From NCBI RefSeq assembly GCF_028682475.1, contig NZ_JANHLE010000004.1, forward strand, positions 1 to 64,000: DNA of 64,000 nt, written 5' to 3'. The stretch comes from Pseudomonas putida. GTDB lineage: Bacteria > Pseudomonadota > Gammaproteobacteria > Pseudomonadales > Pseudomonadaceae. This document shows, one piece after another, positions 37,681 to 45,444 of the stretch. A program made the position numbers and the translations under genes. Under the pieces are notes generated by a model. That model was not told the origin of the DNA. It did not search any database and worked only from the letters and a program-made list of their open reading frames with translations. The stretch's first letter is position 1, and each line of letters starts with the position of its first letter.

Positions 37681-40275
37681 ATGGCTGACAGAAAAAAGAC
37701 TGTACTCAATCCCATCACTGTACCCCCCTCAAGGGTAGCCGGAGTTACACGTGAAACGGACATCACACTTGGCTGGGTCGAGCGTGACTATCCGCAACTA
37801 GCCGTCTGGCGCAACTTGGCTGTGGACTGGTTAGAAGGCGAGATGACAGGCGTCAGCGAAAAACTGTTTGGATTGGTGGCCTTCTTAGAGCGTTTTCTCA
37901 TTCATCAAAACCTCCCACTTGATCCGGCGGTGATTCTAGCGCGAGACTCAGTTTTACCTGACTTTTACCGGGTGGCGTGCCCGGACTCGGCAAAAGGAGT
38001 CAGGTACAACAACTGCATCCATGCATTTCTAAGTTTCGTTCTGCTCCGTGACTTCAGTGAACTAGGAGACAACGGTCAGCCAATAGTCTCCCCAGCGTTC
38101 CATAATCCAGTGCCACGTCGCTCGGCTTCTGGCCTACCCAAGCGCGACGAAAGCGTGTACTCACCGTTGCCCTATGGCTACATCGAGGAGCTGCGGCAAA
38201 TACTTGCTGCAGGGCCGGATTTTCGTGACTGGCATTGGGCCCAGGGGGGCCTTGGTGAAGTTGGTCTGTGCGGGCCCGGTGGGCCTGCTTGGTTCGAAGT
38301 GGTAGCGGAGCAAATTGATCGGAGCGACCCAGATTGCGTATGGCGTGAGCGATCGGTAAACGACAAGATACGTTTAGAGATGTGGAGCCCGGTTCGTTGG
38401 GTGGCGCTGTTAGTAAAACTTATCTTGCCACTCCGTACCTTACAGGTACGCATGCTGGACTCAGGCGAAGCTGACACTTGGCGCTATGCGGCAGAAACTT
38501 GGGAACTGAATAGAGGCCGACTTGCGCAGGGCAGCGAACGCAGACCTCTTCAACAGGGTGTATTTCGTCAAGGCACCCCACTCGCTGATGGCGAAGGGGC
38601 TTCGGTCGTGCTCTATGTCAACACTAACAAAACTGCTGATAAAGCCAAGCAAAGTTCCCAAAAAGGCTACTTACTTCCGTGGGCGCTCGGTGGCCCGGTG
38701 CATCAGGACGTGTTCTACTGGCTTGAAAAGCTCCGCAACTGGCAAGAAAAGTACAACCCAATTTCGCAGCGTACATCTTGGGCAAAGCTAGATAGTCGTC
38801 ACATCAAAGCCAAGAGCAAGCTGCAACTAGCCGGATATTCCGATGCTTGCTTTCTGTTCCGTCTGGCGGAGGCGCGACCGAGCGAGCGTCATCTTCCGTT
38901 AACTCAAGACTCATTAGATAAACCTTGGTTCAACCTGCTTGACGCACTCGAGCTACGGCTTAATGAGCGCAGGGAGACCCACTCCAATGGGCAGTCAATA
39001 AAATTTCTTCCTCCTTTGGAGGAAAGAAAGACATCCTCGAAAAAAACTCTTTTTCCTCTGCATAGTTTGCGAGTCTCTCTCATCACCGCGCTTGCATTAG
39101 AGGGGATGGTGCCGTTTCCTATTCTTCAAAAGCTCGTAGGTCATAGCCGCCTGCTGATGACACTGTATTACACTAAACCAGGTGCTTCCTATATCAGCGA
39201 CACGTTGTTAAAGGCTGTAGAGCGACTTGAAGCACACAAGGAAGCAAGCATTCAAAGCTTCCTTCTGGATACCGAATATGCCGAGCTCTTAGAAAAAGCC
39301 ATCTGCAACAACGTGTCTGGTATTGCTGCAGCTATACCTCAGCATCCCGCAGCTAGGAATGCAGTTGGGTGGATGCCGATGCACCACGGGCTTTGCTTGG
39401 TCGGCGGCAACACTAGCGAAATTGAAGATAATGGCTCGGTTGGCGGGTGCTACAACGGTGGGCCGTTAACAGGGTCACCGAGTTTGAAAGTGCATGGACC
39501 CGTGCCGGGTGGTAGTAGAAATTGCGTTCGTTGTCGCTGGTTCGTTACTGAGCCACACCACCTACCTGCACTGGCTTCCCATTTCAATACATTGGCCTAT
39601 CACTTTGACGAGGCGCGTAACGCTTGCATAGCCAACGAGAAAAAGTTGCATGACTTGAAAAAACAGAGAGCCGACGCAGAGGAAGAAAACCGACCATTTG
39701 TGCGGATCGACGCATATCGGCAGTCAGAGCGAGTGTGGGAGAAAAGCATGAAATGCTTCAGCGACCTTGCCGAGGACTTAGTCGCCTGCTGGCGTCTCAT
39801 TGAGCGCTGTAAGGCTACTCTTGACGCCCCTATAGGCGATGGTACGCAACTGGTTGCTGCTGGCACGGTAGCTGATGTGAATATTGTATTCGAAGAGTCA
39901 GAGTCGGAGTTACTCCAGCTAGCAGGTGTATGTGAAAGCGTTGAGGTCTATCCAGACCTAGAACCGGGTAGGGCAGTCTTCCGCCGTAGCCAGTTGCTCG
40001 ATGCAGTTCTTTATCGTGAGGGACAACCTCCTGTGTTTATGCTCTTGACAGAACAGGAGCAATTGCTCGCCGGCAATATGTTCATGCGTCACCTTGCTCA
40101 GAAAATGAACCCAGAGAATCCCGTACTCGGCCAACGGCAAGTGATTCATTTGATTGACTCAGGGGTGAGCCTCAGTCATCGCTTCGACGTGGACCTGACT
40201 ACCCTGCTACCGACGGCAAACGGCATCCGGGATTCTTTCGCCAGGCATCAAGTGCAAGGAGGAGATGAAACATGA
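37681..40275 (+). CDS. gmtZ: GmtZ, large tyrosine recombinase of the Gamma-Mobile-Trio
   Basis: 864 residues. The catalytic set is visible: Arg252 or Arg257 (LPLRTLQVRML), H461-x-x-R464 (LHSLRVSL), H488 (VGHSRLL) and a tyrosine pair 496-497 (LYYTKPG). A cysteine-rich C-terminal region (CYNGGPL...NCVRCRWF, with C615 and C618, then EPHHLPALASHFN) looks like a zinc-binding module, as in Tn554 TnpB-like proteins. The start at ATG 37681 follows AAGGGGGG. Its stop overlaps gmtX by four bases. Confidence 0.87.
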   Translation: MADRKKTVLNPITVPPSRVAGVTRETDITLGWVERDYPQLAVWRNLAVDWLEGEMTGVSEKLFGLVAFLERFLIHQNLPLDPAVILARDSVLPDFYRVACPDSAKGVRYNNCIHAFLSFVLLRDFSELGDNGQPIVSPAFHNPVPRRSASGLPKRDESVYSPLPYGYIEELRQILAAGPDFRDWHWAQGGLGEVGLCGPGGPAWFEVVAEQIDRSDPDCVWRERSVNDKIRLEMWSPVRWVALLVKLILPLRTLQVRMLDSGEADTWRYAAETWELNRGRLAQGSERRPLQQGVFRQGTPLADGEGASVVLYVNTNKTADKAKQSSQKGYLLPWALGGPVHQDVFYWLEKLRNWQEKYNPISQRTSWAKLDSRHIKAKSKLQLAGYSDACFLFRLAEARPSERHLPLTQDSLDKPWFNLLDALELRLNERRETHSNGQSIKFLPPLEERKTSSKKTLFPLHSLRVSLITALALEGMVPFPILQKLVGHSRLLMTLYYTKPGASYISDTLLKAVERLEAHKEASIQSFLLDTEYAELLEKAICNNVSGIAAAIPQHPAARNAVGWMPMHHGLCLVGGNTSEIEDNGSVGGCYNGGPLTGSPSLKVHGPVPGGSRNCVRCRWFVTEPHHLPALASHFNTLAYHFDEARNACIANEKKLHDLKKQRADAEEENRPFVRIDAYRQSERVWEKSMKCFSDLAEDLVACWRLIERCKATLDAPIGDGTQLVAAGTVADVNIVFEESESELLQLAGVCESVEVYPDLEPGRAVFRRSQLLDAVLYREGQPPVFMLLTEQEQLLAGNMFMRHLAQKMNPENPVLGQRQVIHLIDSGVSLSHRFDVDLTTLLPTANGIRDSFARHQVQGGDET

Positions 40276-40934
40276 ACGGCAATACGGACATCCATCCGGA
40301 TGCTATCTTGGAGGCGTTGCTCGCCAAAGGCGGACGCTCAAACCGGCGTGCCAACCTTACGAAGGTGCACGACCTTTGCCGCAAACAGCATGAGGGTAAC
40401 TCTCGAGACTTTTCATTGCCTGCTATTGGTCGCCTGGTGGAGGCGGATGGCATCATGAAGGGGCGGGCGCTTTATAACGCTCAATCCGCTGATTATCGAG
40501 TGCTCATTGAGGCTTGGGCAACTTACGCTGGGCCGCCTAGACCAAAGCAGGCAAAGATGCTGGCGAGTCATGAATATCTGATGCGCATTGAAGATCCAGC
40601 CATCCGTTCCATCATGCAAGCCATCATTGCCGAGCGAGACAAGCTCAAGGCACAACTCAACGTCCTGAAGGCCAACACGCAAGTGACTGTAGATCGGCGT
40701 CCACTGGGTGTAAACATTGCGGCTGCTCCTGGAGTGCAGCCGATGGCGGTGCTCGCCCTTGCCGCGCAACTGACGGCATCAGAGCATGAAGCCTTGCTTA
40801 AGGCGGTATCACCCGAGTACTTAGAAAAGTGCGGTCTACGGGAAGGCAGTCACGGCGAAATTATCAATGAACGCGGGCGGACGCTGTTCGAAGTTGGCTT
40901 TGCTCGGGCGATTCGCAAGGTACTGGGCGATTGA
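40272..40934 (+). CDS. gmtX: GmtX, small accessory protein of the Gamma-Mobile-Trio
   Basis: 220 residues, mostly helical, with no catalytic motif. The N-terminus (LTKVHDLCRKQHEGNSRDFSLPAIGRL) looks like a DNA-binding helix-turn-helix; a coiled-coil-like stretch (AIIAERDKLKAQLNVLKAN, about 116-134) follows. Its role is probably comparable to TnpC of Tn554, helping the recombinases choose ends or orientation. This is inference. It is coupled to gmtZ by an ATGA overlap and followed by a terminator. Confidence 0.85.
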   Translation: MNGNTDIHPDAILEALLAKGGRSNRRANLTKVHDLCRKQHEGNSRDFSLPAIGRLVEADGIMKGRALYNAQSADYRVLIEAWATYAGPPRPKQAKMLASHEYLMRIEDPAIRSIMQAIIAERDKLKAQLNVLKANTQVTVDRRPLGVNIAAAPGVQPMAVLALAAQLTASEHEALLKAVSPEYLEKCGLREGSHGEIINERGRTLFEVGFARAIRKVLGD

Positions 40935-40940
40935 ATCCTG

Positions 40941-40962
40941 ATCAGAACTAAGTCTGATTTTT
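40941..40962 (+). terminator. intrinsic terminator after gmtX
   Basis: Stem ATCAGA (40941-40946) / TCTGAT (40953-40958) with a T-run to 40962. It separates the mobility operon from the cargo. Confidence 0.75.
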
Positions 40963-41006
40963 ACCGACAAGGCCAGTGGTAGCTGGGATAGGTCCACTGA
41001 AAAAAC

Positions 41007-42599
41007 ATGGGGCACTATATGACTATGACACCATTAGATGACTTTCTTGGGTTTATTGAACAAAAGCATGGCGAGGAGACTTGGGTTTCACTCTATAAGC
41101 GAATAACCAAGGATGACAAGAGTGAGGATGGCGCGTTTTATTCTGCGCTTGTCAGCCAAAGTGCAACGGAAAGAGCTATAAGGCAGCCAAGTTGGGACTT
41201 GATGCTCGGCGGAGGGGGCCCTGGCCTCGTCATGGGCTACGAAAATGGTGAAGAGGTAACTACATATTTAGCACAAGGCGATGGCGAATATCGTCGCATC
41301 GTGATATATCGAGATTTTCATGGAAGAAAAGACAATTACTTCGAGATCCTAGAAGAGTTTCGATTATTTCATAATCTTTATTTCGACCAAAAATCGTCTA
41401 CCTACTTAGCCTTTGATGACGCGGGGGATGAAGTCGAAGTCATAAAAATTCTCCCCTCCGAAATCAAAGTCAGGAAAGGATATTTGAAGTCTTTCATGGC
41501 AGCCACACAGACGAATTTATTACTTTACTTTGAGTTTACAAGGCACTTCACGTCTAATATTGGCTATAAAGACGACATAAAGAATGACAATCTCTGCATA
41601 GTGATTTACTCTGGCCAATCCTACTCAGAGGGATTTAGCTATTTCACTAGGGCTCTGGGAAAAAAGCTGATCCGCTGCGAGACGATTGAGAAGTCTGGAG
41701 TATGGCCTTTCACTGCAGCGAAGAAGTATGAAGATTTCATAATAGGCGGCGACCTTGACGCACCTATCGAGTACAACTGTGACCCTGATGAGTTAGCTAA
41801 TTATTTCGGCGCAAACCCGAATGCTCCGCACTATTTAACACCTGTATTTTTCAAAAAAGAGGTTATGCAAAAATACTACAACTCCTGTGACTATGAAATT
41901 AGTGATGGCTACCTGTCTAGAAAAGGCTCATGGAGTCTACGATTCGATAACAATGCGCCAGGACATGTATCGGTTTTTTTAGGTGACCTAGGGAGAGACC
42001 TACCATCTAAAGAGCAGGTTTATTGGAAGAGCTTCAACTTTGTTCCTGATGGACACAGCATTAGCGAGACAAATTACCAAAGAAGTTTTCTTGGGAACTT
42101 CTATGATCCAGAAAGCCCCGAGCATAAATTTAAATATGCATTTGTAGAAGTCCAAAAAATCTGCTCAGAAAAGCTTGGGTGGTCACTATTTCTACCCTTG
42201 GCAGATAAAGACACTCACTTTCTTAACTCCATTCGCTCAATGCTCACTCGCGAACAATCAGAATTTGACGCATTGATTTTAGCTATTGCGAAAATTACTA
42301 TTGACTCCGTCAACGTCAAGGGGCTTAGAAAATATTTAGACCAAGATGACGAAAGCAAGTCCATTGTACTGCTCGGAATGTTCCTACAGAAGTTGAATAT
42401 TCAAAATCATGAGGAGTTATCAACTTTTCTTAGAGGAGTTCAGTCCGTACGATCTAGCGGCGTTGCTCATAGAAAAGGTACAGAGTATGACAAGGTCATA
42501 GCCAAACTGAACATAGATGAAGACAATTATCAGGCGGAGTTTGATGAAATACTTTCAAAATTTGTCTCATTATTTGAATCCATTGTGAAAGCAATTTGA
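41007..42599 (+). CDS. cargo protein of unknown function with a C-terminal HEPN-like motif
   Basis: 530 residues, with no family I can name. The first 300 residues look like a mixed alpha/beta domain without enzyme signatures. A conserved-looking block (WKSFNFVPDGHSISETNYQ; RSFLGNFYDPESPEHKFK) starts near 345. The C-terminal helical region ends in LRGVQSVRSSGVAHRKG, where R482-x5-H488 resembles the R-x4-6-H motif of HEPN ribonucleases. Base composition is strongly AT-rich compared with all neighbours, indicating recent transfer. Starts at 41007, 41019 or 41025 are possible; GGGG lies before 41019. I have seen similar uncharacterised proteins, but no function. A defence role is only a guess from context. 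Confidence 0.75.
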   Translation: MGHYMTMTPLDDFLGFIEQKHGEETWVSLYKRITKDDKSEDGAFYSALVSQSATERAIRQPSWDLMLGGGGPGLVMGYENGEEVTTYLAQGDGEYRRIVIYRDFHGRKDNYFEILEEFRLFHNLYFDQKSSTYLAFDDAGDEVEVIKILPSEIKVRKGYLKSFMAATQTNLLLYFEFTRHFTSNIGYKDDIKNDNLCIVIYSGQSYSEGFSYFTRALGKKLIRCETIEKSGVWPFTAAKKYEDFIIGGDLDAPIEYNCDPDELANYFGANPNAPHYLTPVFFKKEVMQKYYNSCDYEISDGYLSRKGSWSLRFDNNAPGHVSVFLGDLGRDLPSKEQVYWKSFNFVPDGHSISETNYQRSFLGNFYDPESPEHKFKYAFVEVQKICSEKLGWSLFLPLADKDTHFLNSIRSMLTREQSEFDALILAIAKITIDSVNVKGLRKYLDQDDESKSIVLLGMFLQKLNIQNHEELSTFLRGVQSVRSSGVAHRKGTEYDKVIAKLNIDEDNYQAEFDEILSKFVSLFESIVKAI

Positions 42600-42609
42600 C
42601 ATTTAAATT

Positions 42610-42652
42610 ATTGTTAGATTCCAGTAACTAGCTAGTTCTGGAAACTAACAAT
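42610..42652. repeat. 43-bp near-perfect palindrome between convergent cargo genes
   Basis: Outer arms ATTGTTAG (42610-42617) / CTAACAAT (42645-42652), middle arms TTCCA / TGGAA, and a perfect inner palindrome AACTAGCTAGTT (42626-42637); only one mismatch and one bulged base break the symmetry. It lies between two convergent stops, so it is probably a bidirectional terminator, though no T-run follows. Confidence 0.7.
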
Positions 42653-42697
42653 ATAGCTTGACACATGCCCACGGAGCCCCACTGGTAGTACGCGACC

Positions 42698-43486
42698 CTA
42701 TACGGGAGGGCGGAACGAGGAGTACATCGCTCCGGTGGAAGGGATCGGCCCCCCGTGAAGTTCCTCCGCCATCCGAATTTTTGCGTCCATCCATTCCCGA
42801 TACACGTCAATGCGCTCGTTGATTAGGGGGTGATTATCCGCAGACGCCGCAACCACGAACGCAATTGCCTGCCCTACCTCGACACAGGCCAGCAGCCCCA
42901 GGTTAACGTGCCAACTGTTTTGTCCATACACACCAGTCAATGAAAATCCGTGCATTCCATTGTCAATCGGACCAGAATCTTCTAAGTGATCGATCACGGA
43001 TTTCCGGTTGGGGTGTGCCCCGAAGTCGATCGAGGCAGCATAGTGCGCCTGAACATACTCGGCCATCAGAGTATTAATCGACTTAAGTTCTTTCACCGCC
43101 TTTGCAACTGTGAAAACGTCCCGACAATTCTTGTGGTCCTTCTCCGAATCATGCCGACGAAACCAGATGTCAGCGTTCGCCCCGTCGCGTGCAATCAGGA
43201 ATGCATAGCAGGCTGATTCAAGAGCTGTCCGGACAATAGGAAACGTCGATACCACGTGCCCCGAAAGCGCCTGACGCACTGCGCTGAGCAGCATGGTATA
43301 GGCATTCATTACCAAGAGTCCGGAAGTTGGGTCAGCCTTGAAATCGCAAGCGAAAATCTCCTCCTGAAAAATCTGATCCATCTGATTAACGAGATACATG
43401 AGCTGGGGCGGCTCGTTGGCATGATCCTGAGCGTTCTCGGAGGTTGCTACCAGGTAATCCTGCAAACTGCCGGCTTGGATCTTCAT
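42698..43486 (-). CDS. cargo protein of unknown function
   Basis: 262 residues, predicted all-helical and cytosolic. The segment ALSGHVVSTFPIVRTALESACYAFLIAR resembles helical uncharacterised families of the DUF5677 sort, and HYAASIDFGAHPN carries a histidine in the position such families often conserve. I cannot assign a family. GC is below that of the host. The start codon is ATG 43486. It runs toward the 530-residue gene and lies downstream of the RelA/SpoT-like gene on the same strand, 122 bases away, so it could be cotranscribed with it. Confidence 0.7.
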   Translation of the reverse strand: MKIQAGSLQDYLVATSENAQDHANEPPQLMYLVNQMDQIFQEEIFACDFKADPTSGLLVMNAYTMLLSAVRQALSGHVVSTFPIVRTALESACYAFLIARDGANADIWFRRHDSEKDHKNCRDVFTVAKAVKELKSINTLMAEYVQAHYAASIDFGAHPNRKSVIDHLEDSGPIDNGMHGFSLTGVYGQNSWHVNLGLLACVEVGQAIAFVVAASADNHPLINERIDVYREWMDAKIRMAEELHGGPIPSTGAMYSSFRPPV

Positions 43487-43608
43487 TCTGTCTCGCCCAT
43501 GTATGAGAGGTATTTACTGATCTATTGACGGTTGATCGTAGTCGCTGGTCAACATAATGACACGTCTCGGGGCGCTTGTATGGCTTCCCAGACGTCTCAA
43601 TCAATATT

Positions 43609-44883
43609 CTATTTCAACAAATTAATTAATTCGCGTAACTCTTCAGATGCTGATTTAATGATTTCCGGTCCCGGTACCTCAACCCCATGAACAAGGTAAT
43701 TCCGAAATTTCTGCAGTCGTTGAGCTGCTTGTCCAAATGCGTTAGCCACGTCTGGGAATGACCGGCGAAGGACTTCGAACGGACGCATAACATTACCTGC
43801 ATGAAGTTTATTCGGATAATGGTCTTTCGAGGCCTCAAGTAAGATTCTCTCATACTCGATCCACAACTGAATAAACTCACCAATAGCCTCATGTTGAAGG
43901 TAAGAGTCATTTGCTGCAGCGAGAGACATGGAGGGCGTGGACTCCACACGTCTAACTTTCTCATACATGGCGTAACGACTTGAGTCTTCACTCAAAATCT
44001 GGTCGATAACCTGTTCTGACAACGGTCGCTTTTCGAAATCGTTATGCAGAGGTTGTACGTATTTAGCGAGAGCCTCTGGCTTATTCAGGCCTAAAGATTT
44101 TAGCAGTTCGAATAGAGTATCCACTCGACCAACGGCTGCCTCGGTTAGAGTCGCCTCACCAAGTGCGGTTCTTGCCAACTCTATTAACGACGCAGCCAAA
44201 TCGTAATGATTGGAAAACTCCCGTCCTTGAGTTGACGCCCGTAGTTCACCGGCACGCTGCAAGCGCTCCAGTGCGATTTCGCCCGATAAAACTAAACCGT
44301 TCAACTCGTCAAGGATGGAGTACTCCTCGACGGAGAGTTCACCCTGCAGCGGCTTATAGACCAGGTCGTGCTCGACTTCTGACCATGCGTGCATAAGCAC
44401 TGAAGCAACTTGAATTTCTACTTTAGCCTCGGCATATCTTTGTTGAGATTCATGAAGCGAAGCCTCTTTCAAAACCACTCTGTAGTGCGTAGCCCAATAG
44501 CCGGAAAACCGTTTATTGTAAGAGGGGGCTGCCTCGGTAGGGAACTCCTTCGGTTCTTCAGTCAGGTCGAAGAGCGACCGAACAATACGTCCTACCTCCT
44601 GCCTTTCGCCTGGGAAATACAGAGCAACCCGCACGCCCGCCAAGTCTACAATATCTTCAAATATCGCAGAAACGTTTTGGTATTGGCGTTTAACTGCCCG
44701 TTGGCGAACTTTAGCTTCCAGACGAGCATGATTTTTTGCACGTGATGTGACGATAGCTCTAACACCGGCGGAGCGCAGATTCGCCTCCAATGCCTGTGCA
44801 ACCATTCGACAAGCTTGCTCGTAAAAATCGTATTCCTTGCGGTACCGCGCGATGAATTCTGCGATCAAATCCAAAGTCTTCAT
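43609..44883 (-). CDS. RelA/SpoT-type (p)ppGpp or nucleotide pyrophosphokinase with a C-terminal HEPN-like domain
   Basis: 424 residues from ATG 44883 (a TTG nine codons upstream is possible). The N-terminal 175 residues are a complete synthetase domain: SRAKNHARLEAKV, DIVDLAGVRVALYF (catalytic acidic region), GYWATHYRVV (G-loop tyrosine), EIQVASVLMHAWSEVEHDLVYK. There is no HD hydrolase or TGS/ACT domain, so it is a small alarmone synthetase type. After a helical linker, the last 110 residues read as a HEPN domain (IGEFIQLWIEYERILLEA; RNYLVH at 394-399, the canonical R-N-x3-H). Synthetases in islands are often toxins that pyrophosphorylate nucleotides or tRNA; which applies here cannot be told. 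Confidence 0.82.
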   Translation of the reverse strand: MKTLDLIAEFIARYRKEYDFYEQACRMVAQALEANLRSAGVRAIVTSRAKNHARLEAKVRQRAVKRQYQNVSAIFEDIVDLAGVRVALYFPGERQEVGRIVRSLFDLTEEPKEFPTEAAPSYNKRFSGYWATHYRVVLKEASLHESQQRYAEAKVEIQVASVLMHAWSEVEHDLVYKPLQGELSVEEYSILDELNGLVLSGEIALERLQRAGELRASTQGREFSNHYDLAASLIELARTALGEATLTEAAVGRVDTLFELLKSLGLNKPEALAKYVQPLHNDFEKRPLSEQVIDQILSEDSSRYAMYEKVRRVESTPSMSLAAANDSYLQHEAIGEFIQLWIEYERILLEASKDHYPNKLHAGNVMRPFEVLRRSFPDVANAFGQAAQRLQKFRNYLVHGVEVPGPEIIKSASEELRELINLLK

Positions 44884-45444
44884 CCATTGAATTACAGGTA
44901 ATTCGAACAACCTATCGTACTGTCATAATGATGTCCATGAGGACATGAGGTCTCGCCAGGTTCGTGAGCCCAGAGACGTGCTGGAGCAGCCAAGGAGAAG
45001 GCTTCGGGCATGCCTGTGGTCGACGATCGATCTCCCTTCTAGCGGGGTGAAGAAGGTGTCAGGCATGACACCGGATGGGCTGCCACGTTGTTGACTTGGA
45101 GACGACGGTATCAATTTCGAACAGGCAACTTCATGAACAGTTGCTTGGCCACACCTTCAGCTTGACTGAAAGCAAGGAGCCAAGGGGCACGCTTAGGGGT
45201 GAATCGGGAACAAAGAAGCGCCGACGTTGCCGTTGGCGCTTAGGAATTATGATGCATTAGGATGTATTTCGACATCGTAAGGCTAGGATGCTCCAAAGCC
45301 GTTCCTGCTAGGTCTTCGTTCCCTACATCAAAAACTATGTACCATTAGGGTATAAGTCTTTTTAGGCCGGGGCTTTGAGTGACCAAGTCCTTTTGGTCTT
45401 TCGCATGAACCTGCAAGGGTCAGCGAGTCGGGAAAAGCTTCTGC
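44884..45444. other. right island end: 560 bp without a recognisable gene
   Basis: No frame here resembles a known protein, and there is no transposase remnant. It contains three small hairpins (GGTGTC/GACACC at 45054-45071, GCAACT/AGTTGC at 45125-45144, AAGCGCC/GGCGCTT at 45216-45241), the YTAGG cluster (45193-45366), the candidate att repeat CTACATCAA (45323-45331), and from about 45366 sequence likely belonging to the host, including a GACCAA/TTGGTC hairpin (45381-45398) beyond the BON gene. The promoter of the RelA/SpoT-like gene must lie at its left edge. Confidence 0.6.
45193..45366 (+). repeat. cluster of seven YTAGG motifs at the right island end
   Basis: TTAGG or CTAGG begins at 45193, 45240, 45257, 45283, 45308, 45345 and 45362, all on the plus strand, spaced 17 to 47 bp. 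About 0.3 would be expected by chance in this length. They may be arm-type binding sites for a Gmt protein. Confidence 0.6.

Larger units (their letters stand above)
36054..45365. mobile_element. Gamma-Mobile-Trio (GMT) genomic island with three cargo genes
   Basis: Approximate limits. The segment interrupts an otherwise conserved core gene order between two convergent genes (DUF748 and BON). It carries a three-gene recombinase module (gmtY, gmtZ, gmtX) at the left end and three cargo genes with clearly lower GC than the flanks, the 530-residue gene most of all. GMT islands are described in gamma-proteobacteria as carriers of anti-phage and toxin genes. The limits given lie just inside a complementary pair of 10-bp arms, AAGCCCCGGC (36044-36053) and GCCGGGGCTT (45366-45375). 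An alternative limit is the 9-bp direct repeat CTACATCAA (36110-36118 and 45323-45331). Confidence 0.85.

Noticed and set aside
42610..42652. Integron attC-like site, because GTTAG and CTAAC occur in the palindrome
   Set aside because: attC needs RYYYAAC on the left and GTTRRRY on the right; here GTTAG is on the left and CTAAC on the right on both strands, and no integron integrase is present.
45075..45260. Small plus-strand frame at the right island end
   Set aside because: No start signal, no recognisable protein features, and overlap with the motif cluster and hairpins.
36204..45345. Second possible att repeat, CTATGTA(AT)CCAT on the left and CTATGTACCAT on the right
   Set aside because: Only a 7-base exact match plus four bases across a gap; too likely by chance.
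36054..45365. Prophage or conjugative element
   Set aside because: No structural, replication, relaxase or conjugation genes; only three recombination genes and three cargo genes.
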